DNA from: Gryganskiella cystojenkinii
Lineage: Eukaryota; Mortierellomycota; Mortierellomycetes; Mortierellales; Mortierellaceae
Assembly: GCA_015852425.1 (NCBI GenBank)
Contig: JAAAIG010000071.1
Location: 1 to 64,000 of the forward strand
Length of the DNA: 64,000 bases
Direction of reading: 5' to 3'
Shown: piece after piece, positions 38,953-49,000 of the stretch
How positions within the stretch are numbered: the first letter of the stretch is position 1
Layout of the letters: each line of letters starts with the position of its first letter
Position numbers and translations under genes: made by a program
Notes under the pieces: model-generated
Databases searched by the model: none
Told to the model about the DNA's origin: nothing
What the model saw: only the letters and a program-made list of their open reading frames with translations

Positions 38953-39013
38953 GCCTTTGATTCTTGTTTGCCCTTGATTCTTGTTTGCCCTTGATTCCTG
39001 TTTGTCCTTGATC
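38953..39013. repeat. 17-bp tandem repeat
   Basis: About three copies of CCTTGATTCTTGTTTGC, the third with two changes, followed by a partial fourth (CCTTGATCTTTC). It lies 170–230 bp upstream of the TATA box of the small secreted protein gene. The rest of 38507–39183 shows nothing else. Confidence 0.85.
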
Positions 39014-39183
39014 TTTCAGCTTCCCTCCCCTTCTCATCATGCCTTTGATTTTTCAATGTCCTTTTTTCTCAGTATACATGCTTTTCTAGTCCAAAAAGGC
39101 GATAACCCTTGATTTGTTTTCTCTTTCCATGCCCATGTGGTAACGCCTCGATTTGTTTCGTTTACTTCACCACCATCTTCGCG

Positions 39184-39190
39184 TATATAA
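39184..39190 (+). promoter_or_regulatory. TATA box of the small secreted protein gene
   Basis: TATATAA followed by AGAACTCACACC, about 300 bp before the ATG. The span fits a short leader with an intron. Other genes here lack so clear a TATA box, which suggests strong or inducible transcription. Confidence 0.6.
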
Positions 39191-39392
39191 AGAACTCACA
39201 CCTACCAGAGGCCTGCACCAACATACTGTACATCTGATCTGACATACATCTGATTCTACCTCAAGCCTCAAGACTCGCAACAGCACTCACAACGTCTAAA
39301 GAACTACTGCAATATTAGTCACAAGAACGATCACAGAAGATTATCGCGAGAACACTAACACCAGCCACTGCACAGTCGGCCTTTCACGAAAA

Positions 39393-39473
39393 GTAAGGCA
39401 GTAGCCGTTTTTCAATATTAACGTAATAACAAGAGTGCTCATGCTAATGATTATCTGCTATGACGTATACTAG
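39393..39473 (+). other. Probable 5'-leader intron (81 bp)
   Basis: GTAAGG donor after CACGAAAA, a GCTAATGA branch-like site near 39443 and TACTAG acceptor just 6 bp before the ATG of the cysteine-rich protein. Confidence 0.6.
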
Positions 39474-39479
39474 GACATA

Positions 39480-39638
39480 ATGAAGTTGACCATTATTGCT
39501 GTCATCCCGACCTTCCTAAGCATTGTATATGCTTCTTGTTTTGGAACGAGATATTCTTGCAGCTCGTACAAAGCTTGTTTGGCACAATGCTGTTCTGGCG
39601 ATTTTAAAATTTTTGGGGGTAATTTTATATGTGCGTAA
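39480..39638 (+). CDS. Small secreted cysteine-rich protein
   Basis: A 52-codon frame. A classical signal peptide (MKLTIIAVIPTFLSIVYA, basic start, hydrophobic core, small-residue cleavage site) is followed by a mature part of about 34 residues with six Cys (C20, C27, C33, C37, C38, C51). The TATA box, leader intron and ATG placement support a real gene. A possible coding intron at 39619–39724 (GGGG|GTAATT … CTGATTTTCCAG) would replace the last few residues, including C51, with a longer Cys-containing tail (SSHGYFCHIPGLC…). Secretion is inferred from the signal peptide. I do not recognise the family, so activity (effector, antimicrobial, signalling) is unknown. The stretch 39725–40135 has no other gene. 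Confidence 0.62.
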   Translation: MKLTIIAVIPTFLSIVYASCFGTRYSCSSYKACLAQCCSGDFKIFGGNFICA

Positions 39639-40135
39639 CGTCTGGTGATACCACAGGCGTATTTCTCCTCTTTTTTATTCATAAGATAGAAAGAATCGCG
39701 CTTACCGCACCCCTGATTTTCCAGTTGTCTTTTCAAGCCATGGATATTTTTGCCACATACCAGGGCTTTGCCTGCACTGTGTAAAAAATAAACTCCACGC
39801 CACTCCTCCATCTCGCTTGCACATCCATGTTTCCGCCTCCTTAATATTACTTTTCCTTATTGCACACCCTTCCAGTTCATCTCAAGAATATGACTCAATC
39901 ATTGGATGCCTTGTTTCATACGGTAATGCAAACTACAGTAGTAAACCTCTGGTCGCTGCCCACCTCAGATCAACAGAGACTTTGCTCCAGCAAAACTGAA
40001 TATTGGTTCGTATTAGGGAGTCTTTCGACAATCTATTCCTCTATTCTGAGTAATTCTTCCGGATGTATCATAAGCGATTGTTATTTATCATCTTTCATGG
40101 CAACAATATATCAGCATCAATGAATGATTCTTCCT

Positions 40136-41183
40136 CTAGACGGGAGACACAGCCGCCGGCTTGGATTGAACAATGATCTTGGAGAGTAATAGATCAAATG
40201 CCTCCTGTGACTCAGCGTCCTTACGCATCAGTTCCTTGACCTTGGATTCCAGTTCGAACAGGTGCTGGTCAGTTCCATGTGGCGCCACAATCCTAAGAGC
40301 ATGGGCTAGGTTTAAGAGGTAGTCCTTGTTGGCACCGCTTGGACCTGTAGCGACAAAGAATAAAAAGATGTAGGTCAATATCTCTTTCAAGGACGATTGG
40401 CTTTTTTCATATCTCATTGCCTAGGAGAAACGCTATTGTACCATGAGAGGTATAGATCTGTTGAGCAATGCGGTCCAAGGGAGCGGGTCCCGCAAACTCA
40501 GAGTTGTCTGTGGATCCGATATACACGATCGCCTATGAAGAGTGAAAAAGAAGTTAAAGCAGTAAGCATCTTTGGTTCCGTGTTTTTTTTTTACCATCCT
40601 TCCACCCAATATTGCTCAAAAGGTGAAAGTCCATACCTTCTCGACCACTGGAATATCGCTGCCAGGCTGGTAAACATCCAAGAAATGAGTTTCGTAACCG
40701 TTCTTTTCCCGGTGATCCAAATAGGCTTTCGTCTCGGCCACTTTGGACTCTGGGATCTTGTACGCAACGCCCCAAGTGATATCATCCTGACCGGAAGAGT
40801 GCTGATGTACAAAGAAGAGAAAGAAATTTTAGCTGTTGTATCCAGCACTTGATACGGAGAGTTGATCTCAATGCCTCTCTCATGCTAACCTGATCATGTT
40901 CTGTAAAGCGTGAAGAGAATTCGTCATAGGGAATGAGGGTCACCACTCGACCCGGTGCTTCTTCAGTTCCTCGGTGATCCGTGCTGCTCTGCCAAAACCT
41001 CCGAACATGTCCTTTGATGTAGCCAACTTTACTATTTGTTGGAAAGTTGTTCATAGAAAGAACTGTCAGAGAAACAGCAGACGAAGAGAAAAAAATTGAA
41101 TACATAATATACGTGCTTTCTTACCTGTCCTCGTATTCCAGGTCCGGCCGCCAGATCAGACTACCGTAACCAAAGAGCCACAT
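40136..41183 (-). CDS. ChaC-type glutathione-specific gamma-glutamylcyclotransferase
   Basis: Cleaves glutathione to 5-oxoproline and Cys-Gly in the cytosol. Five exons: 41125–41183, 40890–41031, 40637–40801, 40442–40532 and 40136–40344, giving 221 aa. It opens directly with the family motif [19 protein letters not shown]. It then has [42 protein letters not shown] and [11 protein letters not shown] (the catalytic Glu region). Near the end is [18 protein letters not shown]. Length and motif order match ChaC proteins of eukaryotes. It lies downstream of the UMP-CMP kinase on the same strand, separated by 465 bp in which I see no gene. Confidence 0.95.
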
Positions 41184-41648
41184 ATTGTTATTGCGAAAAA
41201 AGATGTTTTTGAGTTGTGTGCGAATGAAAGGAATGAATGAATAAAAAGAATGGAAAGGAATGAGTCCATTGATGCCAACTTCGCACTTTTGCCAACGGCT
41301 GAGTGGGGTGTGTGACTGTTTCTTAGTTTTGACACCATTTTCCGTGCAGATTCTGAATCAGCACAGCAAAGCTGCACCCTTTCTACGAGCAATTGAGCTC
41401 TGGAAAGAAGCGTTGGATCGTCTTTTTTTAGGCATGTGCAGCGACAAAGAACTCTCAGTACCATATGTCGGTGGAAAGTATCCGTGATGCTTCAAAAGTA
41501 TGTTTATTATCGATAGGCCGTCTAAGTTACTCCAGATAGGAGTGCAGTCCCAATGTTTATAAATAGCTATGGTCGTGGGGTGTGATCGTCAATTGTTTTG
41601 GATGTTCTTGTATTGCATGAGAGAGAGAAACTTGTTGGCGGAGCATTT

Positions 41649-42796
41649 TTACTTGTTCTCATTGAACAACTTGTTAAAGATGTCCTTGACGCGAGCGTAA
41701 ACAGCCTCGGGCGAGTCCACGCACGAGACCTTGTGGACCTTGCCGCTCTTTCCAAAGTGCTCGATCACGGGGAAGGAAGTCTCGGTGAAGACACGGAACC
41801 GCTTCTGGATCGACTCGATGTTATCATCCGCACGTCCACTGGTTTCGCCACGCTTCATCAGACGCCCCAACATGACCTCCTCTGGGCACTCAAAGTACAG
41901 AGTGAACTTGCTGGGTACTACAGCCTCCTCAAACTTCAAGGCCTGGTCCATCTTGCGGGGGAAACCATCAATAAGGAAGCGATCTTGGCCACTGGCCAAC
42001 ATGGCGTTCTCCAAGAGTGCGATGGTGACCTCCATGGGCACAATCTTGCCTTCCTTGATGTAGGTCTTGATCAACTCTCCATATTGCGATCCAGGGCGCT
42101 CCTGTTCAGCTCGAAGAAGGTCTCCAGCAGACAAGTGCACGAATCCGAAATCACGAACCAAGTTTGCGCACTGAGTTCCCTTTCCAGCACCAGGACCGCC
42201 TGCAAAAGCAAGAAAAAAAAAGAGTTATAAAGCCGTAAAGGAAGCACGACCGGGTGCAAAAGAATATTGACAAATAAAGATAAACATAAGTCGTACCGAG
42301 AACAAAGATAACAGTTGTCTTTTCGAGAGCCTTCTTCTTCTCTGCAGCGATCACCTCGGGCGACTTTTTGATCTCAGAAGCGGGTTTGGGCGAGGGGGCA
42401 TCGGCTTTCTTGGCTACGGGCTTGCCTGCAGAAAAGTTAAAAACAAAAATCGGTGGAGTTGAATATCAGTCCTCTGTGTTCAGGGATTAAAAAAGTAGGT
42501 CCGTCCTTGAATCCAACGAGCCATTGAGCTGAGTAATTCAACTTCATTTTCTGTTTTCTTGGAATCAAATATATACCATCAACAGGGCTGAAGAGGTAGT
42601 AGCCCGAGGTAGCAGCAAGCGCGGTCAGGCCTGCGATGGTAAGCCAGTTGGAGCCGGAGCGCTTTGGAGATGGAGTTGGGGTCGAGTTCTGGGCAGTTCT
42701 GTGGATGGCAGTAGCAGAGAAGGTGCGGCGTGCTGGCTGGGCAGCAGCAGTGATGATGGCACGGCGAGCAGCGGTGGTGCGAAAAGATGCGAGCAT
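41649..42796 (-). CDS. URA6: UMP-CMP kinase with N-terminal membrane anchor
   Basis: Phosphorylates UMP/CMP (and dCMP) in pyrimidine nucleotide synthesis. Exons 42577–42796, 42297–42425 and 41649–42199 give 299 aa. The catalytic part is a complete short-LID nucleoside-monophosphate kinase: P-loop LGGPGAGKGTQC, NMP-binding GFVHLSAGDLLRAE, FLIDGFPRKMDQ, and LID RGETSGRADDN. Ahead of it are about 115 extra residues: a basic, acid-free presequence (MLASFRTTAARRAIITAAAQ), a hydrophobic span (NWLTIAGLTALAATSGYYLF) and a Lys-rich linker encoded by exon 2. This implies attachment to mitochondria or another membrane. Initiation at a later Met would give a soluble enzyme; the first ATG is preferred because the extension is in frame and well spliced. 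Confidence 0.94.
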
Positions 42797-42959
42797 GGCG
42801 GGAATGAAGATGAACAAGTGGGAGGATCAATGATTAAGACAAAAAGGAGAGAGGCGGTTAATTCAGTCAAAGGGATGATTTTGATTCATCCCTCGAACTT
42901 TCAACGGCACAAAACCACGTGATTCAGGAACCACCCGATTACAAAAAACAAAAGATTAA

Positions 42960-43031
42960 TTCCCAGTCCGGGGATCGAACCCGGGCCTTGTCGGTGAGAG
43001 CGACAAATCCTGACCACTGGACCAACTAGGA
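42960..43031 (-). tRNA. tRNA-Glu (CTC)
   Basis: Read on the minus strand as a 72-nt cloverleaf. The acceptor TCCTAGT pairs with ACTGGGA and the discriminator is A. The D arm is TGGTCCAGTGGTCA. The anticodon loop CTCTCAC sits on the stem TGTCG/CGACA (anticodon CTC). The T arm is CCGGGTTCGATCCCCGG. No intron. Confidence 0.95.
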
Positions 43032-43101
43032 AACACTCAGATATCTGTCAGGTATGTAAAGTGATCAAGATCGCTCAGGATCCTTTTCACGTGTTTAACT
43101 A

Positions 43102-43127
43102 CTTAAGGGTACATAAATTGGTGGCGC
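43102..43127 (-). promoter_or_regulatory. Putative tRNA-upstream element (Glu)
   Basis: On the minus strand, GCGCCACCAATTT (43115–43127) is followed by CCCTTAAG (43102–43109), 71–96 bp ahead of tRNA-Glu. The 13-mer is identical to that ahead of tRNA-Asp (6948–6960). The order of the two blocks is reversed between the copies. Confidence 0.45.
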
Positions 43128-43185
43128 CAGGAGAGCACGATTAATTTAATAATGGTGAGAAAATAGTCTAATTAAATAATATTAA

Positions 43186-43256
43186 CTGATTAATTGGTTA
43201 AGTATTTCGGTTAATTCATTTTAATTGATTAAATTTGCTCGATTACAATTAATCAG
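43186..43256. repeat. AT-rich inverted repeat
   Basis: CTGATTAATTG (43186–43196) and CAATTAATCAG (43246–43256) are perfect inverted arms of 11 bp around a 49-bp loop. They sit in an unusually AT-rich island (about 43140–43265) full of TTAATT/ATTAA words between tRNA-Glu and the next gene. It could be a MITE-like remnant or simply a low-complexity promoter; no flanking target duplication was confirmed. Confidence 0.6.
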
Positions 43257-43431
43257 CTAAAATATACAGACTAGAGATAGTTTTTTGGTTTTGGTTAAAA
43301 CAAACTCGGTTAGAAACTCTTGGACTCGTAAATCACCCCTCTCCCCCCATCACTCGAGGGATCTTTGACAAAAAAAATCTCCCAATCATTCACTCACTCA
43401 CTCACAAGATCATTTTGCGATTGCATTGTCC

Positions 43432-45993
43432 ATGAAGAAAAATACTGGCACAAGTGGCGGTGGTACGGTACCTTGCGTGTTTGATTTACTTCGATTGAAA
43501 ATCGTTACCATTCAACTGACTTAGCGCGAAAAACTGCCATTCTTGAATGTTGTAGGTCCTCCTAATCAGCGCAGACAAGATCAGGAAGAGCGACAGCAAC
43601 ATGGGCAACAACGACAACAGCAACACAAACAACACAAACAACAATTGAAAAAGCAGAAAAAGAAATACAGACAACAACACCAATACCACCATGCTCCTTC
43701 ACAATCAGCAAGGACACCAGGAGGCGCCGTGATTCACTTTACAAAAGTCGATCTCACGGACAGTCTGAAGCGACCTCATGCTAGCCGGAATCCCTATTTT
43801 ACTCAGTCATTTTCACCTCTTTCTTCGCAAGCCCATGACCTTGAGGATGCTGTTGTGTCGTCGGAGCATTACCAGCAGCTTCAAGGTGATCCATACCAAT
43901 CTCAGCAGCAAGAAGAACCACAAGATCAATCATATCAATACCAACAACAGGAGACGCGAAATCAAGAGCAACGACAGCATCACTCAGAACTTAATGTTCA
44001 CACACCTCGGTCAACCCACGGACAATCAAATTCCAAAAAGAAAAAGCCACGGAAAAAGAAACATAGACTTGTGTCCGTTACAGATCCATACCACGGCAGT
44101 CAGCAGAGTGCGTCTGGTAGCAACAGTGCCAGCTGCAGTGTCAGCAGTAATGTCGGCGGCGATAGCATTAGAAATGCCACGGACGGGCTCATTGACAACG
44201 TCTCCGATAATCCCTCGAATCAACAGCAACAACAACAACAGCCAGAGCTCAGGTCGCAATCGTCTGAAGAAGAAGCAACAACTCTCTCACAGCTTCAACC
44301 CGGACAACGCATTCGCTCTGGATCACAGTATTTAGTCCTTGAAGCGGACAGCAGTTTCGTGTTCACGGGCGACTCGGGTCTTGAACAACTAGCCAGCCAG
44401 CTGGACAATAACAACTTCTGGTCCGATCATAGTGCAGCAGAGGATTACGACTCTCAAGTCGTGCAAAATTCCGCACATTATGACCGCGCGGAACCCACAG
44501 TCTATGGCGATAGCACTTCGTCAGTGCCAAAGTCGCCAACCCATGTCGTTAGCCGATCAATGGTCTCTGACTCGCTTCTCCAGGAACTGGAGATGGACAC
44601 GTCGCCTGTTGTAACTATGGAACTGTCGGCAAAGGGCATACATGTGGTCAACCCCGAGCCTGAGAATATACTGGAGACAGGTCCCCAAGACAGCGAAATG
44701 GACGGGTCTACAGGCGTCGTATCACCGTCAGAAGGAATCGTCCAGACAACGGTAGAAGAGTCAAACGCAACGTCAACAGTACCATTGGCAACGGAGTCAG
44801 GAGCGGAGCCAGAATCAAAGTTAACAACTGTCGACGCACAGCCCGTTCTGATCCTTAGCGCAACTTTGCTGCCATTGTCGTCATCATCTGGTCGTAAACC
44901 ACAAAACCATGAAGTGCATATCCAGTCTAGTCAGGGATCCACTCCCATCGAAAAGGATCTTTCTCAGACAAACATATCCTCCAATGTGACTGATTCGACA
45001 GCAAGACCATCTCAGTCTCCATCGCATCCCGCGGTTAATTACGATCCAACAACGTCAAAGTGTGAGATATTGGAGTGCATAGAGATACCTATCCGCATCC
45101 GTCGACCTCCCTCAGTGCGCTTAAGGAATGCTAGTGATGAAGAGGCTCACGGAGGCCACGGTAGATTTGTTGCCGGCAACAGCAAGAAGCGCAGAGCTAG
45201 GGATACGGGCACCGCGCATGAATTGGAATGGGGATGTAGGGAGGAAACCGAGGACTCAGAGCTGTCACCGTCGCCAGAGGCGAGTGAGAACGCTTCAAGT
45301 CGAACGAAGAAATTTCGAACAAAGGACGACTCGTCCTATCTTGAGCCGGCATCAGATGCCTCCTGGGATGTAGACAATGTTTCTGTCAATGATGAAGAGG
45401 AGGACGGAGAGGATGACGAAGTGGAAGAGATCGAGATGATACTGCGTGGGAGACGGTCGAGCAGGTTACGTGCAAATTCACACCACACATCGCCGTTTAC
45501 CAGTCTTCCTCAACAAAACGTCATGGACAGCCCTTCAAGGAACACACGGTCCTCCAGCGCGGCTCTACAATTCTCTGACGTATCCGTTACTCACCATGGA
45601 ATGGATGATTCTGATGACAGCGACTACAGATCTCCTCGCCAATCATCCAAGAACAGCAACAAGAAGGCCAGGAGGGTTTCGGTCGCCTCGAATCCCGCCA
45701 AAAGTCCCTCCGTAGCAAAGTCTGCCGTGAGCGACGAGGTGACCCCAGACCATGGTCTCCGCTCCAACAGATTTTCATCTACACCGGACAGCAACTCCAA
45801 CAACGAAAGTCAGGATCATGGCCAAGACAGTCGCGACCAGTCGGACGTGACCAGGTTGCGGACAATATGGCACGACAAGAAGATCGGTTGGCCTCTCCGA
45901 CATTCAAAACGGGGCAACGCGCCCGTTGTGGTGCAACCATATTCTCGCGACCTTGTCTTTGGCACCGCGTTGCCACTTCCATGCAAGAATTAA
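43432..45993 (+). CDS. Gln/Ser-rich disordered protein, unknown function
   Basis: Exon 1 (43432–43462, MKKNTGTSGG) joins exon 2 (43556–45993) at phase 1 across a 93-bp intron with a CAACTGAC branch site and a TTGTAG acceptor, giving 822 aa. The N-terminus is poly-Gln/His/Lys. The body is low-complexity with scattered acidic, Ser and Pro segments. A possibly ordered strip is ILECIEIPIRIRRPPSVRLR (about 45070–45130). A basic/acidic block follows (RTKKFRTKDD, NDEEEDGEDDEVEEIEM). The C-terminal 30 residues (WHDKKIGWPLRHSKRG…) look conserved in character. No recognised domain; basic motifs such as NKKARRVSV suggest a nuclear protein. It ends 69 bp from the FANCD2 stop codon, tail to tail. Confidence 0.8.
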
Positions 45994-46062
45994 TAAACAG
46001 CGATTCCCGATTGAATATCGATGATTATTATTTGCAAACTAGAGGTCCTATTATTCGTCGAC

Positions 46063-49000
46063 TCAATCCTCTTCTCCTTCCTCCTCCTCGTCATCATCTA
46101 CTTCTTCCTCTTCTTCCTCTTCCTCTTCTTCTTCTTCCTCCTCTTCCTCCTCCTCGTCGTCCTCTTCCTCATCATCCTCATCCTCATCCATCGCAGCGTC
46201 ATCGATATATGGGTTTCGGAGACGCCGCCGTTTCTCCAGCTTCTCATCTTGATTCTCGATCATAGCTCCGTCGTAATCATCCTCCTCCGTTTCAGGACTG
46301 AGGGCCTTAGTCTTCGACAATCGCCCGGACACTGAAGGTAACTCGTCATCATCATCAGCCAATTGATCTTGATCGTCATCACTCATGTCACTGTTCGTGA
46401 TTTGACTATCGTTGGCGGTGGTGTGATTGGAGAAAAATATCAAAAGAGAAGAGTCAGCACACGCACTTTTAACCTCGTGTTGGTCATCAATGCCACATAT
46501 AAGCCTATTAACAATTCGCGCGCACCTTCTAGAGTGGATTCGCGACTCGCCAAACTCTCGGTCCACAGTTTCATTGTGTCGTGTCGGCTTTGTCACTTTG
46601 GCAGAGGGTCGTCTTCGCTTCTTATTGTTCGCTGCAGTAGGGTTTCCTGCCACTCCTCTTTCCTTTGCCTTTGCTTTTTTCTTCAAGGGAGCGCGACGTT
46701 TCTTGGGGCCTTTGGCTCTCGGTCCCTCTGCGTCCGTGACTTCACTAATATCTTCCAGGTCGTCCTCAGCGTTCTGCTCCGGGTCGTTATCTTCCTCTGA
46801 TTCGACAGGGAGCTGCGAGCTAATTTCCTCGCCAGCAAGGTTACGATGCTTGAGGTTACCGAGCCAAAACGCAGCACCGGCATCATTGTTCTCCAGCATT
46901 AGCTTGACCTCAAAAATAAGACTCTCCATCGTCTTTTTGATGGCAGGCACCATAGCCATGAGCGTCTGCTCCTTTGAGGCTTTGGCATGACCACACACAT
47001 TCTAGTCCAAAAATAGAGAAGCCGAAATGTCATAAGCAAGCGAGAACCTCAAACTGCAGAAACAAGGTACAGAGCAAAACGTACCTGTAACGATCTTGTT
47101 GCTGTTTGTAGGTGGTTCTTGAAGATCTTCGCAACAGAGTCTTGATGACCACGAAAGTGCATGCCTAGAAACGGAAGTATCCGCTTAATAAACTGCTCCA
47201 TAAAGACTTTAGAGTGTCGCAGTGTTACAGCAAGAACTTCTCGCTTGTCATTTGACTTGACAAAGGCCGCTAATCTCTGGAAACACAATGCGAGACTTGA
47301 GATGTGATCAAGCGCCGAATCAGTGCTATCAAAAAGATTCTCATCAAACTCTCCTGCTAACGAAGAGAGCTGTACGTAGAGCACCTAAAATGAAAAAAAA
47401 ATCAAAAATCAAAAAGTTGCCACAAGGATTCAGAACGGAGAGCGACCTGCAGCAGTCCAGTCAATGGCAAAGCCAATTCTTCAGGCGTCTCTTTACCTTT
47501 GTGAACGTAGTAAAGGTACTGTGATTCAGTAGTGGATGAAGATTCTCGAGTTCGTCGTCTTGTACCAGGAACGATGGAAGAACACGCGTAACGTATTCGT
47601 TTACCATCTCGAGTCTCATATCCGATTTCCCTATCTGCTGGCCCAGCACGTAGGCCAATTTGTCATTCTAGAATAGAAAACATAGAGCAATCATGAATAA
47701 TCCATGTAAAAGAATTCATTAAAAGCCAAGGTCATTTGTTACCTTGATAATATTGCTTTGAGGCCAGCGGACAGACAGGATGTCTGTTGCTAGTTTTGAT
47801 GCCTTAACAGAAGTCTCTTGGTTCTTTGGCACCAACTCTAGCACCTTTTCTAGAACCTCCAACAGGCTCACCGAGCTTTCGAAATTGGGCATCAGCTCGC
47901 GCCAAGACCCCAAGTTGTTAAAAGCTTCGACAGCCACTTTTGAAAGGTTAATCGATGCTACGATCTCTGACACTTTCTCTGTCGTTTTTCGGTCAAGAGC
48001 CAAGGATTTGAGCAACTCCTAATATGGCGAGGCGCCAGGTCAGTGTTTTTCAGACAGTAAAACGTATCCTTAGCGATTCTGCGACGGTATCATAACTTAC
48101 CAGTCGGACCTCCTTCAGGTCACTGCTTACGAGCTCGTTCCAGGACAGTAGGGTTTGAATGATTTTGAGGGAAAGGCCGAGACAATCCATCACCGTTAAC
48201 GTGTCTACCGCGGCATCATCAGCGCAAAAAGCCTAAAAGGGCATGGGTGGTGTTAAATATCCCTCGCAATTAATGGGCGACTGAAACTATACGAACAAGC
48301 CTCATCTTTACCTCGTCATTGTGCAACAGTGTCAACATCATCCTCGTTTTTGTAACAAGATGTGGCACGATCGTAAGCAAACCTTGAACAAACTTTAAGG
48401 TGCTCATTCGCTCCAGTAAAGGATAACAACCAGAGGGCTCGCTTGTCTTTCTGCCGAAATGGTGAACGACAGGAGCAGGCAGTTTGAAAGAAACCTTTGC
48501 GGAGAGGTCGCGGAGAAGAAACCGTAGTTCTGGATATTTAAGCTTGACATCTTTCTCGCGATTAATTTCACTCGCTTCAAAGATTGGACGGACAATAGCA
48601 TTGTGGACACGCAGGACTTGAAAAACGTCGATCTACGGCAGGAATGAGGGACAGTATCTTAAGAAAATAGATACAAACAACGACTACAGACCTTGCCTGG
48701 GGTGATAAGGTGCATAACTTACCTCCAATTCCCGGAGATATGGCTCAAGAGACTCAAATGTCACAATTTCGCTAGATGTAGCAGTGAAGACCTTGGCAAC
48801 AGACATGTCGCTATCCAAACTCCTAGATTGCATTCGTTCGGTAGCAGATGAAGTTTGTGATGGGATGGAAATCGATGCTGTCAATGAGGTGACGCTCCGT
48901 GTCGATCCCTCCTTTACTCTGGATTGAACGGCCTCCAGAGGCTGGAATCCAGGAACGCATTTCAAGACATGACGAAGCATTTCTTCCAGCTCTGAGATCT

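Noticed and set aside
39470..39811. 113-codon minus-strand frame opposite the secreted peptide
   Set aside because: No signal, domain or promoter; the opposite strand has a TATA box, leader intron and signal peptide.
46063..46400. Poly-Leu/Phe + strand frame over the FANCD2 tail
   Set aside because: Antisense of the Asp/Glu-coding trinucleotide tract.
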